A stretch of 64,000 nucleotides of DNA, taken from positions 372,001 through 436,000 of the forward strand of contig JADJQU010000005.1 in NCBI GenBank assembly GCA_016712565.1, written 5' to 3'. Source of the DNA: Planctomycetota bacterium (GTDB lineage: Bacteria > Planctomycetota > UBA1135 > GCA-002686595). The position numbers and the translations under genes are program-made. The notes below the pieces were generated by a model. That model was not told the origin of the DNA and did no database searches. It saw only the letters and a list, made by a program, of their open reading frames with translations. Position 1 is the stretch's first letter. Every line of letters begins with the position of its first letter. Shown piece by piece: positions 35,633-46,000 of the stretch.

Positions 35633-36196
35633 ATGCAATTGCCTTCCGCTGACACCGGGCTTCCGACGGCCCTCGTGCGGGACTCGTTCGCTCGAATCGC
35701 CGCGGATCTGACGCTCGTGGTCGACCGCAACGTGGTTGTGGAGGATGTCCGCGCCCTCCAGGGTCGCGAGGGACCGCGCTGCCGAGGGAGCGTGCACATC
35801 GCCTTCAAGCTGGCCGTGTCCACCCTCGGCGAGGAGCGCCGTGCGGCCCTGCTGATGCCGCTCACCGAGGCCCTGACCCTGGCGGGCCTGCTGCAACTGC
35901 TGCCCGAGGCCGAACTGATCGCCCGGCGAACCCAGGCCCAACCGGACGCGGCCACCAAGCACGCTCTCCTGGAGCTCTCCACCTTCGTGGGCGGCGCGGT
36001 GGACGGGGTCCTCCGGGAGCGCTTCCGGGCTGGCCTCACCGTCCGTTCCCTGGGCTGTCAGGGCCTGCGCCCCGGACGGGGCCCGGCCCTGGCGCTGGGG
36101 GACGGGCAGGAACTGGTGACCGCCAACGCGATGGGCCGCATCGGCGAATTCCCGGCGGCCCCCTGGACCCTGGCTCTGCCCGTGCTGGGCGCCTGA
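35633..36196 (+). CDS. CheC/CheX-like protein (tentative)
   Basis: From the ATG at 35633 the protein has 187 residues. It has alternating helices and strands, with SVHIAFKLAVSTLGEERRAALLMP, a following helix LTEALTLAGLLQLLPEAEL and the segment KHALLELSTFVGGAVDGVLRERF. That segment recalls the E-x2-N-x2-G phosphatase helix of CheX/CheC, where here Ser/Thr stand in for Asn. The family dephosphorylates CheY or acts as a structural decoy. No chemotaxis genes are nearby, so I treat the family call as weak and the function as unknown. An earlier GTG at 35609 is possible. Confidence 0.4.
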   Translation: MQLPSADTGLPTALVRDSFARIAADLTLVVDRNVVVEDVRALQGREGPRCRGSVHIAFKLAVSTLGEERRAALLMPLTEALTLAGLLQLLPEAELIARRTQAQPDAATKHALLELSTFVGGAVDGVLRERFRAGLTVRSLGCQGLRPGRGPALALGDGQELVTANAMGRIGEFPAAPWTLALPVLGA

Positions 36197-36282
36197 GGAC
36201 CCGACGGTCGGGGCCCGGCCTCTCCGGGATTGGCTCGGAACGGTTGCATCCGCCATCGGCGATGCTTCTTCTGGGGGCATTC

Positions 36283-37056
36283 ATGCTGCACAGGCAGAGC
36301 GCATCGCCCAGGGTCGTCCTGGTCCAGGATCCCGCGGCCGCCGCCCGCCTCGTGGTCGACGAGATCGCGGACCTCTGCGCCCGGTGCCGCGCCGAGGGGC
36401 GAGCCCCGGTGCTCGGACTCTCCACGGGGCGAACTCCCGTGGCCATCTACGGGGAACTGATCCGCCGCGTGCGAGAAGGGGGCCTGGACCTGGGCCACGC
36501 CGTGGCCTTCAACCTGGACGAGTACGAGGGCCTGTCCTCCTCGGACCCCCGATCGTTCGCGGCTTGGATGGAGCGCGTGCTGTTCGATCCCCTGGAGTGG
36601 CCCCGGTCCCGGCGGCACATTCCCGACGGCACGGTCCGTCCCGCCGACCAGGGGGCCCAGTGTGCCGCCTACGAGGCCGCCATCCGCGCGGCGGGCGGCA
36701 TCGATCTGCAGCTCCTGGGCATCGGCCGCAACGGGCACATCGGCTTCAACGAGCCGGGCAGCGACCTCCATTCGCGCACGCGCTGCGTGGAACTCGACCG
36801 CTCCACCCGTGAGGACGCCGCCGCGGACTTCTTTCCCGAAGATCCGCCCCGTCGGGCCATCACCATGGGCATCGCCACGATCTGCGAGGCCCGACGCGTG
36901 CGCCTGCTGGCCTTCGGCGCCCACAAACGCGCGGCGATCCAGCGCGCGCTCTCCGGCCCGCTGGGGGAGGACTGTCCCGCCTCGTTCCTCGCCCTGCACC
37001 CCGACGCGCGTTTTTTGCTGGACGGCGCGGCCCACGGTCCCGGGGCTCAGTCGTAG
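36283..37056 (+). CDS. nagB: Glucosamine-6-phosphate deaminase
   Basis: The 257-residue protein (from ATG 36283, with GGGGG five bases before it) has all NagB signatures: LGLSTGRTPVAIYGELI, FNLDEYEGL with catalytic Asp79, and DLQLLGIGRNGHIGFNEPGS with Asp141, His152 and Glu157. Later segments are ITMGIATICEARRVRLLAFG and HKRAAIQRALSGP. It converts glucosamine-6-phosphate to fructose-6-phosphate and ammonia. It converges with the NamZ gene, the two 3' ends overlapping by 10 nt, and together they point to use of amino sugars from cell walls. Upstream in-frame starts exist at 36262 and 36244. Confidence 0.9.
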   Translation: MLHRQSASPRVVLVQDPAAAARLVVDEIADLCARCRAEGRAPVLGLSTGRTPVAIYGELIRRVREGGLDLGHAVAFNLDEYEGLSSSDPRSFAAWMERVLFDPLEWPRSRRHIPDGTVRPADQGAQCAAYEAAIRAAGGIDLQLLGIGRNGHIGFNEPGSDLHSRTRCVELDRSTREDAAADFFPEDPPRRAITMGIATICEARRVRLLAFGAHKRAAIQRALSGPLGEDCPASFLALHPDARFLLDGAAHGPGAQS

Positions 37057-38378
37057 ATCAGGGCCTGCTCCCGGGCGCGGGCGAAGGCCGCCAGACCCGG
37101 CTGCCATTGGGCTTCGATCTCGGCCGCGGTGCGGCCCGCGCGCAGGGCCTGGAACACCTCCGTGGTGCCCCAGTGGATGCCCAGGTTGCGCTCATCGGTC
37201 CACTCCAGCTGTCGGCCGTACATTCGCTGCAGGGTGCACAGGGCCACCAGGGCCGTGCGCACGGGCAGGAAGGCGCGCGGATCCCACAGGTGGAGCTGCA
37301 CTCCGTGCAGGGACTTGTCCTGGAACTTGCCGTAGCGCGGCGTGAAGTGGGTTTCGCGGAATTGCACGCCGGGCAGACCCGCCGACTGCAGGGCCTGTGC
37401 GAAAGCCCGGGCGTCGATGAACTCCGCGGCCAAGGCCTCGAAGGGCAGCGTCCACCCGACGCCCTCGTTCACGTTCTTCGTCACCGCCGCGACCATGCCG
37501 GTGGCGATGTACAGGTGGGCCGAGGAGGGGTGGGGGATGTGGGGCGAAGTGGGAACCCAGGCGAGCCCGGTGTCCTCGAAGACCATGCTGCGCTTCCACC
37601 CGGAGAGGGGCACCACGTGCAGGTCCACCTGCAGGTCGAACTCCGCGCGGAAGAAGCGCGCCACCTCGCCCACGGTCATGCCATGGGAGACGGGCATGGG
37701 GCCGTAGGAGATGAAGGAGACCCAGCGCTCCTCGCGCAGGGGACCCTCGAATTCGGTGCCGCCCAGCGGGTGGGGGCGGTCGAGCACGTAGAGCGGCTTC
37801 TCTGCGCGCTCGGCGGCCCGCAGGACCTCTCCCAGAGTGGAAATGTAGGTGTAGGTGCGCGAGCCGATGTCCTGGATGTCGAACACCAGGGCGTCGAGTT
37901 CGGCCAGGGAGGCGGCCGAGGGGGCCTTGTGGTCGCCGTAGAGGCTTTCCACGGGCAGACCGGTGGGGCCATCGATGGTGTCCTTGACCTGGGCCCCGGC
38001 GGGCAGGTCCCCGCGGACGCCGTGCTCCGGGGCGTAGAGCCGCACCAGCTTCCAGCGGCGGTCCCGGGCCAGGAGGTCGGCGGTGGGCACCAGTCGCGAG
38101 TCGACCCCCGAGGGGTTGGTGACCAGCCCCAGGCGCTTGCCCGCGAGGCCCCCATCCCCCTGGGCCAGCAGGGTCTCGATCCCCAGGCGCACCGGCCCTG
38201 ACCGGAGGGTCGATGCACCGGGCCCCGGGGATTTCGGCGCCGGGGTCGCGGCCGGACCCGGTCCCTGGGACGCCGGCGCGGGCGCGGGGCGGACAGGGGG
38301 CTCGGCGCCCGCCGCGTGCCGGCCGGCGGCCCAGAGGGCCAGCGCCACGGCCCAGGCCGCGGCCCCCGCGGACCTCAT
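37047..38378 (-). CDS. namZ: Exo-beta-N-acetylmuramidase NamZ (DUF1343)
   Basis: The 443-residue protein has a signal peptide (MRSAGAAAWAVALALWAAGRHAAG) and a Pro-rich linker. The DUF1343 domain follows: GIETLLAQGDGGLAGKRLGL, LVTNPSGVDSRLVPTADLL, LYAPEHGVRGDLPAG, LDALVFDIQDIGSRTYTYIS and LDRPHPLGG. The NamZ founding member from Bacillus removes terminal MurNAc from peptidoglycan fragments. ATG 38378 is chosen because it gives a clean signal peptide and has GAGGA upstream; a GTG at 38399 would overlap the NYN gene. It lies in tandem after the NYN gene and faces nagB. Confidence 0.85.
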   Translation of the reverse strand: MRSAGAAAWAVALALWAAGRHAAGAEPPVRPAPAPASQGPGPAATPAPKSPGPGASTLRSGPVRLGIETLLAQGDGGLAGKRLGLVTNPSGVDSRLVPTADLLARDRRWKLVRLYAPEHGVRGDLPAGAQVKDTIDGPTGLPVESLYGDHKAPSAASLAELDALVFDIQDIGSRTYTYISTLGEVLRAAERAEKPLYVLDRPHPLGGTEFEGPLREERWVSFISYGPMPVSHGMTVGEVARFFRAEFDLQVDLHVVPLSGWKRSMVFEDTGLAWVPTSPHIPHPSSAHLYIATGMVAAVTKNVNEGVGWTLPFEALAAEFIDARAFAQALQSAGLPGVQFRETHFTPRYGKFQDKSLHGVQLHLWDPRAFLPVRTALVALCTLQRMYGRQLEWTDERNLGIHWGTTEVFQALRAGRTAAEIEAQWQPGLAAFARAREQALIYD

Positions 38379-38391
38379 GGGGCGGAGTTCC

Positions 38392-39171
38392 TCAAGCACC
38401 CTCGTCCAGGATCTCGTCGATCACGTAGGTGCCGCTCTTCGGGTCCCGGCGCAGCACGATCAGGCGGTTGGCCTGGGCGTCCTCCAGGAGCCGCGAGAAC
38501 GAGGCGTACCCGTGGTACTCCTCGTTGAACTGGGGCTGCTTGCGCTTCATCGTGTCCTTGACCAGGGAGCTGTGCAGCTCGCGGTTCTCGCGCTGCAGGG
38601 CCGAAGCGGCGTCCAGCAGCTGCTGGAAGGCCTCGCGCTTCTTCTGGGGCATGTCCGAGAGGCCCCGGCGCTCGGTCCGGCGCGGCTTCTGGACCAGGTC
38701 CTCGTAGAAGATGAACTCGTCGCAGTTGTCGATCAGAAGCGGGCTGGTGGAGCTCTTCACGCCCACGCCGATGATGTGCTTGTTGTTCTCCCGGAGCTTG
38801 GAGACCAGCGGGGAGAAGTCGCTGTCCCCGGACACCAGGGCGAAGGCGTCCACGTGGGGCTTGGTGTAGCAGAGCTCCAGGGCGTCTACGACCATCTTGA
38901 TGTCCGAGCTGTTCTTGCCGGTCAGCTTGCTGCCGGGCATCTCGATCAGCTCGATCACGGCCTCGTGCAGGGCACGCTTGTAGGCCTGGTAGACCCCCCA
39001 GTCGGCGTAGGCCTTCTTGACCACCACGTCGCCCTTCTCGATCAGGCGCCCCAGGACCAGGCGGATGTCGAACTTGGCGTTCTTGGCGTCGCCGACCCCG
39101 ACCGCGAGGTTTTCGAGGTCGATGAACACGGCGATCTTGAGTTCGCCGCCGCTGCTTGCTGGGTTCCCCAT
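38392..39171 (-). CDS. NYN-domain ribonuclease-like protein with C-terminal OST-HTH/LOTUS region
   Basis: The 259-residue protein has a PIN-like NYN domain at about 11-160: AVFIDLENLAVGVG (Asp18, Glu20, Asn21), DIKMVVDALELCYT and DAFALVSGDSDFSPLVSKLR. These acidic residues form the metal site of LabA/TTHA-like NYN nucleases. A charged linker leads to a C-terminal segment QPQFNEEYHGYASFSRLLEDA that fits an OST-HTH (LOTUS) RNA-binding domain. NYN-LOTUS proteins are thought to act on RNA, but substrates in bacteria are mostly unknown. It diverges from citrate synthase and precedes namZ, with only 13 bp between. Confidence 0.85.
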   Translation of the reverse strand: MGNPASSGGELKIAVFIDLENLAVGVGDAKNAKFDIRLVLGRLIEKGDVVVKKAYADWGVYQAYKRALHEAVIELIEMPGSKLTGKNSSDIKMVVDALELCYTKPHVDAFALVSGDSDFSPLVSKLRENNKHIIGVGVKSSTSPLLIDNCDEFIFYEDLVQKPRRTERRGLSDMPQKKREAFQQLLDAASALQRENRELHSSLVKDTMKRKQPQFNEEYHGYASFSRLLEDAQANRLIVLRRDPKSGTYVIDEILDEGA

Positions 39172-39341
39172 CGGCGCATTGTAGTGATTTCGGCCCCCGG
39201 CCCCCCGGCCCCCCCCGGTCGCCAGGGCGGAAGGGGGCCAAGGCACGAGTCAGGGGGGGGGACCAGTGCGAAGATCGGGAGGGTCCCAGGGAGAAGTCTG
39301 GGGCCCCGGGCGCCGGGCGGTCGAAGATCACGTCAAACCCG

Positions 39342-39370
39342 TTGGGTTCCGCCCTTCCGTTCCCTAATCT
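39342..39370 (+). promoter_or_regulatory. Candidate sigma-70 promoter of the citrate synthase gene
   Basis: TTGGGT (39342-39347) and TAATCT (39365-39370) are separated by 17 bp and lie about 40 bp before the ATG at 39411. The surrounding 239-bp divergent gap is otherwise very GC-rich, which makes this AT-richer patch stand out. Confidence 0.4.
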
Positions 39371-39410
39371 GAGGAGCTTGAGAGCCCCACCGAGCCAGCC
39401 CCGAGCCGCC

Positions 39411-40718
<1,308 letters not shown>

Positions 40719-40779
40719 GCCCGCGACCGATCCGCGGGGGCGCGTCCGCCTGCGCCGCTCCGGGCCGCTGAACCACAAG

Positions 40780-40806
40780 CCCCGCGCACCTGCCGCGCGG
40801 GGTTTT
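40780..40806 (+). terminator. Rho-independent terminator after gltA
   Basis: CCCCGCG (40780-40786) pairs with CGCGGGG (40796-40802) around a 9-nt loop and is followed by TTTTC. It lies 61 bp after the citrate synthase stop. Confidence 0.75.
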
Positions 40807-40858
40807 CATTGGGACTTGCCTCGCGGCGCTCCCCAGCGCAGTCTCTGGCGCAGCTTCG

Positions 40859-41968
40859 ATGGAACTCGCCCGCGCACTGGAACGCCTCGGCCCCGTGCCC
40901 CTGGTCGGCGTCGACGGCGGTGCCAGCGGTTTCCGGGCCCACCGGGTGTGCGTCGTGCCCGGGGGGCGCGGGCGTGACGGGCCGCGCCTCGCGACGCAGG
41001 GCCTGCCCTCCAGGCGGTCCATCGAGCCCGTGCCCGGATTCCAGGCACTGCCCCTGGATCGCCAGTCGGGACCCGAAGCAGGGGAAGCGCCGGGGGCCCT
41101 GGAACGGGAACTGCGCGAGCGTTGGCTGGAGGCGGCCTGTGGGGCCATCCTCGGTCTGGGGCTCGATCCCGCCCGCGGGGCCCGACCGCTGATCGGCCTG
41201 TGCGCGCCGGGGCTCAAGACCGCCGACGGGCGCGGCATCCGGGCGGCCCTCCACGGTCCGCGCATTCCCGACTTCGCCGCCGAGCTGGAGCGCAGGCTGG
41301 CGCAGGCGGGCCTGGTTCCCGTCCGTCCCCTGGGCCCCCTGGCCGCCGACGGCCTCGCGGCCGGCACTGGGGAATGGCTGGGCGCCCTGGGACGACTGTC
41401 AGGCCTCCAGCAGGGCTACTACCTGGGGGGCGGCAGCGGCGTCGCCGAGTGCCTGCTGCTGGACGGCCTGCCGCGGGCCCCCGAGGGTGCGGGACTGGGC
41501 CTGGATCGCGCCTGGGAGGCGCTTGCCTGCGACGGACGCAGCTATGAGGTCCACCTCTCGGCGGCCGGGCTCAATCGCGACTGGAGCGCCCTCGGGACGG
41601 GACTGCCCGAAGCGGCCGCGGCCGCAGGGAATCGGCGCGCGGTGGAGCTGTTTCGCGAGCGGGCCGAGCGGCTCGCGGACTGGTGCCAGGGGAGATTGAG
41701 CCTCGTCCAGCACCGCGCGGGCCGCGTATTGGAGCGCATCGTGGTGGGCCAGCGGCTGGGGGGGCTGTTCCTCGATCCAGCCCTCGCGGCCCACTTCGCC
41801 CGACCGGCGCGGGAGCGTCTGGCGGAGCGGATTGCAGAGCAGGGGCCCCGAGCCGTGGCCGAAGTCTGGCTTCGGGACGGCGCCTTGGCACCCGAGCGTC
41901 TCGTGGGTTCGGACTTGCGCGAAGCTCCCGCGATCGGCGCACTGGCGCTCGCGCTCGAGGGCCCATGA
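40859..41968 (+). CDS. ASKHA-fold kinase-like protein (BadF/ROK-like)
   Basis: The 369-residue protein has the ASKHA phosphate-1 loop VPLVGVDGGASGFRAH near its start, an ARPLIGLCAPGLKTADG segment and the glycine-rich LGGGSGVAECLLLDGLP phosphate-2-like loop. The C-terminal half is helical, with GLGLDRAWEALACDGRSY and RVLERIVVGQRLGGLFLDP. This is the frame of BadF/BadG- or ROK-type sugar kinases, with N-acetylglucosamine kinase as one possibility. It overlaps the sodium:solute symporter by 4 nt, so the likely role is to phosphorylate the imported substrate. The family match is moderate and the substrate is inferred. Confidence 0.55.
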   Translation: MELARALERLGPVPLVGVDGGASGFRAHRVCVVPGGRGRDGPRLATQGLPSRRSIEPVPGFQALPLDRQSGPEAGEAPGALERELRERWLEAACGAILGLGLDPARGARPLIGLCAPGLKTADGRGIRAALHGPRIPDFAAELERRLAQAGLVPVRPLGPLAADGLAAGTGEWLGALGRLSGLQQGYYLGGGSGVAECLLLDGLPRAPEGAGLGLDRAWEALACDGRSYEVHLSAAGLNRDWSALGTGLPEAAAAAGNRRAVELFRERAERLADWCQGRLSLVQHRAGRVLERIVVGQRLGGLFLDPALAAHFARPARERLAERIAEQGPRAVAEVWLRDGALAPERLVGSDLREAPAIGALALALEGP

Positions 41969-43659
41969 CCACACCCATCGAATCCGGCTTCGGGATCTGG
42001 GACTGGGCCGTGGTGCTGGGGGTCTTCGCCCTGACCACCTGGATCGGCCACCGCATGGCCGGCAAGCCCGCCACGATCCGCGACTTCTTCCTCGGCGGAC
42101 GGCGGCTGCCCTGGTACGCGGTGGCGGGTTCGATCATCGCCACGGAGATCAGCGCGGTGACGCTGATCAGCCTGCCGGCCACCGTCTACAAGGAGGGCGG
42201 CAATCTCGAGTACCTGCAGCTTGGGATCATCGGCTCCTTCGTGGCCCGCTGGCTGGTGGCCCTGTTCCTCGTGCCCGCCTACTACGAGCGCGAGATCTAC
42301 AGTCCCTACGACTACATGGGCGCGCGCCTGGGCGAAGGAGTGCGGCGCACCACGACGGTGCTGTTCTCCGTCGGCGGCGTGCTGGGCCAGGCCTCGCGGG
42401 TCTACCTGACCGCGGTCGTGCTCGAGGTGATCCTGCACGACGAACTGGAGTCCCTGGCCTCGATCACGGGTTGTTCGAGCATCGCCCTGGCCGTGCTCGC
42501 GATCGGCGTGGTGGCCGTCCTGTGGACCTGGATGGGCGGCATCGCCACCGTGATCTGGACCGACGTGGTGCTGTTCGGAATCTTCCTGGCGGCGATCGGC
42601 ATCGCCCTCTCGACGCTCTTGTTCGGCATCGACGGCGGCGCCGCGACCGTGCTCGAGGTGGCGCGGGATGCCGGCAAGACGCGCTTCTTCGACTTCGGGG
42701 CGCGGATCTCCGACGACTACACCTTCTGGGCCGCGCTGATCGCCCAGGGACTGGGCGGACTCGGCCAGTACGGCACGGATCAGTTGATGGCCCAGCGCAT
42801 TTTCTGCTGCGCCAACCGGCGCGAGGCCCAGAAGGCGGTGGTGGCGAGCTACGGCGCCATGCTCGTCACGGTGTGCGTGGGAGCCATCGGTCTTGGGCTG
42901 TACGCCTACTACCGAGAGCATCCGCTCACGGGGGCGGACCTGGCGCTCTACCAGGAGAAGAACGATCGCATCTTTCCGATCTTCATCACCACGGTCATCC
43001 CCTCGCCCCTCAAGGGCCTGATCGTGGCCGGGGCCTTCGCCGCGGCGATTTCCAGTTTGGATTCGATCCTGGCGGCCTTGAGTCAGACGACCCTGAGCGC
43101 TTTCTGGCGGCCCGCCGCCGGTCTGGACCCGGCGGCGGCCGATCGGCGGGCCGTTTACCTTTCGCGGGTCCTCGTGCTCGCCTACGGCGTGCTCTTGTGC
43201 GTGATCGCCGTGCAGTGCGAGCGGCTCGTCAGTCACTACGGCTCGATCCTGAACCTGGCCCTGGCGATGCCCGGCTACACCCAGGGAGCCGTGCTCGGGG
43301 CCTTCGTGCTGGCCTTCCTGCCCCTGGGCGTGCGGGGCGACGGGTATCCCTGGGCCGCGGGCCTCTCGGTGCTGTGGATCTTCTGCCTGGCCTGGCGACA
43401 GGAGACCGCGGTGCTGATCCAGTGGAGCGCGGCCGCGCTGTTGTTCGTCCTGTGGTGCCGCCACGGCCTTTCGCGGCCGGGTGGGTTTCCATACCTGGCC
43501 AGCGCGATCTACGGGCTGGCCCTGGCCGCGGCGCCGGGGCTGTGCGGCACGGGGACCCTGGGAGTCGTCTCCTGGGTCTGGTACGTGCTGCTCGGCGCAC
43601 TGATCGCCGCCGGCTTCGGCTGGCTCCTGGACAGTCGGCCTCAGTCGCCCACTTCGTGA
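41965..43659 (+). CDS. Sodium:solute symporter (SSS family)
   Basis: The 564-residue membrane protein has about thirteen helices and SSS signatures: DWAVVLGVFALTTWIG, RDFFLGGRRLPWYAVAGSI, ATEISAVTLISLPATVYKEG, YYEREIYSPYDYMGARLG, GLGQYGTDQLMAQRIFCC, and PLKGLIVAGAFAAAISSLDS with the sodium-site Ser pair. It imports a sugar, sugar acid or amino sugar with sodium. The ATG overlaps the kinase stop (ATGA), which suggests import followed by phosphorylation. With NagB and NamZ nearby, an amino sugar is a reasonable guess. Its 3' end overlaps the convergent lysA by 19 nt. Confidence 0.88.
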   Translation: MTTPIESGFGIWDWAVVLGVFALTTWIGHRMAGKPATIRDFFLGGRRLPWYAVAGSIIATEISAVTLISLPATVYKEGGNLEYLQLGIIGSFVARWLVALFLVPAYYEREIYSPYDYMGARLGEGVRRTTTVLFSVGGVLGQASRVYLTAVVLEVILHDELESLASITGCSSIALAVLAIGVVAVLWTWMGGIATVIWTDVVLFGIFLAAIGIALSTLLFGIDGGAATVLEVARDAGKTRFFDFGARISDDYTFWAALIAQGLGGLGQYGTDQLMAQRIFCCANRREAQKAVVASYGAMLVTVCVGAIGLGLYAYYREHPLTGADLALYQEKNDRIFPIFITTVIPSPLKGLIVAGAFAAAISSLDSILAALSQTTLSAFWRPAAGLDPAAADRRAVYLSRVLVLAYGVLLCVIAVQCERLVSHYGSILNLALAMPGYTQGAVLGAFVLAFLPLGVRGDGYPWAAGLSVLWIFCLAWRQETAVLIQWSAAALLFVLWCRHGLSRPGGFPYLASAIYGLALAAAPGLCGTGTLGVVSWVWYVLLGALIAAGFGWLLDSRPQSPTS

Positions 43660-44864
43660 CGCCAGAGGTCCTGGTGAGTTTCGCGCCTGCGGATCAGGCG
43701 CGCCTCGCCGCCGTCCACGAGCACCTCCGCCGGCAGGGGCTGGGAGTTGTAGCGGCTGGCCATGCTCATGCCGTAGGCGCCGGCGTCGGCGATGGCCACG
43801 AGATCGCCGGGGGCCAGGGGCGCCATGACCCGCGGTTCCCATTCGCCGGAGCGCGAGCGCGTGAACACGTCCCCGGACTCGCACAGGGGGCCCGCCACCA
43901 CGGTCCTGCGCGGGGCGCCGCCGCGCGGCGTGAGGGGCACGATGCGGTGGAAGGCCCCGTACAGGGCCGGACGGACGAGGGTGTGGAAGCCCGCGTCCAG
44001 CAGGACGAACACCACGTCGTCGTTGGACTTCGTGCCGAGCACGCGCGCCACGAGCACGCCGCTCTCGGCCACGAGGAAGCGACCCGGCTCAACCTCCAGG
44101 TCCAACCGTCTGCCCACCCGTTCCCCGATGCGCCGACGGGCGGCGTCCCAGGCCGAGAAGTGGGCGCCCACGTCGAAGGGGCCCTCACCGTCGCGGTAGG
44201 GCACCGGCAGTCCGCCCCCGGCGGACAGGGTCCGCAGGCTCTCGCGCAGGGCCGAGGCGTTGTCCTCGAAAACCCGCGCGGCCTCGGTGAGGTTCTCCAG
44301 GTCCGAGCCCGAGCCCACGTGCACGTGCAGGCCCGTGACCGTGAGTCCCAGGGTGCGCGCGAGGCCCAGGCTGCGCGGGAGATCGGCGTGCCAGATCCCG
44401 TGCTTGGAGGCTCGTCCTCCGGTGCTCACGCCCGGAGCGTGTCCGTGGCCGAAGCCGGGATTGACCCGCAAGGTCACCTGGGCCCCCGGGCGCGCGGCGG
44501 CCAAGGCCGGCAGCATGTCCAGGGAACCGCAATTGACCCGAATGGGATTCCCGGCCACCTGTTCCCGGGCGTCGTCGTCGAACACGTCGGCCGTGTAGGC
44601 GATGCGGTCGGGTTCGAAGCCCGCCTCCAGCGCCCGCAGCACCTCGCCCGCCGAGACGGCGTCCACGGCGCAGCCCTGCCCCGCCACCAGTCGCAGGATC
44701 GACAGGTTCGGGTTGGCCTTCTGCGCGTAGCGCACCACGTCGAAGGACGAGAGTTGGGCGACGCGCGAGCGGATCGTGTCCGCGTGGTAGACGTAGAGCG
44801 GCGTGCCGTGGGTCTCGGCGAGGCGCGCGAGCCGCACGTGCTCGACGGGCAGAGGCCGACTCAT
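43641..44864 (-). CDS. lysA: Diaminopimelate decarboxylase (E. coli LysA type)
   Basis: The 407-residue PLP enzyme closely follows the enterobacterial LysA pattern. PLP-binding Lys49 lies in VVRYAQKANPN. RVNPGFGHGHAPGVSTGG, SKHGIWHADLP, GLHVHVGSGSDLENLTEAAR, the PLP-phosphate loop ISAGGGLPVPY-like (LSAGGGLPVPY), EVEPGRFLVAESGVL and AGPLCESGDVF with the catalytic Cys follow. It makes lysine from meso-diaminopimelate. Its ATG overlaps the stop of the BioF-like gene by 4 nt, an unusual pairing because lysA and bioF serve different pathways. Confidence 0.9.
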   Translation of the reverse strand: MSRPLPVEHVRLARLAETHGTPLYVYHADTIRSRVAQLSSFDVVRYAQKANPNLSILRLVAGQGCAVDAVSAGEVLRALEAGFEPDRIAYTADVFDDDAREQVAGNPIRVNCGSLDMLPALAAARPGAQVTLRVNPGFGHGHAPGVSTGGRASKHGIWHADLPRSLGLARTLGLTVTGLHVHVGSGSDLENLTEAARVFEDNASALRESLRTLSAGGGLPVPYRDGEGPFDVGAHFSAWDAARRRIGERVGRRLDLEVEPGRFLVAESGVLVARVLGTKSNDDVVFVLLDAGFHTLVRPALYGAFHRIVPLTPRGGAPRRTVVAGPLCESGDVFTRSRSGEWEPRVMAPLAPGDLVAIADAGAYGMSMASRYNSQPLPAEVLVDGGEARLIRRRETHQDLWRHEVGD

Positions 44865-46000
44865 GCCGTTTCGAGGGCGCGGGCCAGCGCGCCGGCCAGC
44901 CGCTCCAGGTCGTCTTCGGTGTGCGCGGCGTTCCACACGATGCGGAACGAACCGTGTTCGCCGGCGCCCGCGTAGCGGATGTAGGGCACGAAAACGCCCT
45001 GGTCGAGGGCCCGGGCATGCACGCGGGCCATGCGGTCCGCCGATTCCAACTCGAAGGCCACCACGGGAAACTCCAGGGGCCGCAGGGCCACCCCCAGGTC
45101 GGACATCCGTCGGCGAAAGGCTGCCGTGGAGCGCCGGTAGCGCTCCAGACGCTGGGGTTCCTCCGCCAGGATGCAGAGGGCCGTGCGCGCCGCGGCGGCG
45201 AGGGGCGGAGGCAGGGGCGTCGTGCCCGTGTAGAGGCCCGAGCGTTCGCGCACGCGGCCCACGCGCTCGGCCGTTCCGGCCACGAAGCCTCCGTAGGTGC
45301 CCAGGGCCTTGGAGAACGTGCCGGTGAGGATCGCCCGCTCGTCGGAGACACCCGCGGCTTCCAGGGAGCCTCGGCCGCGGGCGCCCAGCACGCCGAAGCC
45401 ATGGCAATCGTCGATCACCAAAAGCCCCCGTCCCCGGGGCAGTGCGCCGAGGAGCGCCGCGGCGTCCGCGCGGCGGCCCTGCATGGGGAACACGCCGTCG
45501 GTCCACAGGCACACCTCGCCGTCCAGCTTGGACACCTGGCTCGCGAGGTCCTTGCGCGGGTCCCAGGCCGCGGCGCTCGCACCACCCAGGCCCGCCGCGC
45601 GCACCAGCGTCGGGTGGGCCTCAGGGTCGAGGAGCGCATGGGGGATCCGAGTTCCCAGGGCCTCGCCCAGGGCCAGGTTCGCCAGGGCGCCTTCGGGCAA
45701 CAGCAGCGCCGCTTCAAGCCCCAGGAAGCGGGCCAGTTCGGCCTCCAGCAGCTCGTGCTCCTCCACGTTGCCCGTGGTCTCCCGGGACGCGCCACTGGAG
45801 GTTCCGTGCCGGAAGCTGGCCTCGCGCAGGCTCTCTCGCACGCGCGGCTCGTGGGCCAGCGCCAGGTAGCCGCAGCCGCCGAAGAAGAGCAGCTCTCGCT
45901 CGCCGAGGGTCACCGTGCGCGCCGTGGAGGCGCGAACCTGGGTGCGCGGACCGAGCGTCACGCCCGAGGCGCGCGTGCTGTCGCCTGTCGTTTTCGTCAC
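44861..46000 (-). CDS. BioF-like alpha-oxoamine synthase (8-amino-7-oxononanoate synthase family)
   Basis: From the GTG at 46000 the protein has 379 residues, a usual BioF length. It has LLFFGGCGYLALAHEPRV, HGTSSGASRETTGNVEEHELLEAELA, VIDDCHGFGVLGARGRGSLE (Asp197 and His200 around the cofactor ring) and TGTFSKALGTYGGFVAG with Schiff-base Lys231. Such enzymes join an amino acid to an acyl-CoA with loss of CO2. Pimeloyl-CoA plus alanine (biotin synthesis) is one option, but no other bio gene is present and it is coupled to LysA. The start is uncertain, as no clear ribosome site precedes 46000; longer in-frame readings go back to 46324 without homology-like sequence. Confidence 0.75.
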   Translation of the reverse strand: MTKTTGDSTRASGVTLGPRTQVRASTARTVTLGERELLFFGGCGYLALAHEPRVRESLREASFRHGTSSGASRETTGNVEEHELLEAELARFLGLEAALLLPEGALANLALGEALGTRIPHALLDPEAHPTLVRAAGLGGASAAAWDPRKDLASQVSKLDGEVCLWTDGVFPMQGRRADAAALLGALPRGRGLLVIDDCHGFGVLGARGRGSLEAAGVSDERAILTGTFSKALGTYGGFVAGTAERVGRVRERSGLYTGTTPLPPPLAAAARTALCILAEEPQRLERYRRSTAAFRRRMSDLGVALRPLEFPVVAFELESADRMARVHARALDQGVFVPYIRYAGAGEHGSFRIVWNAAHTEDDLERLAGALARALETA

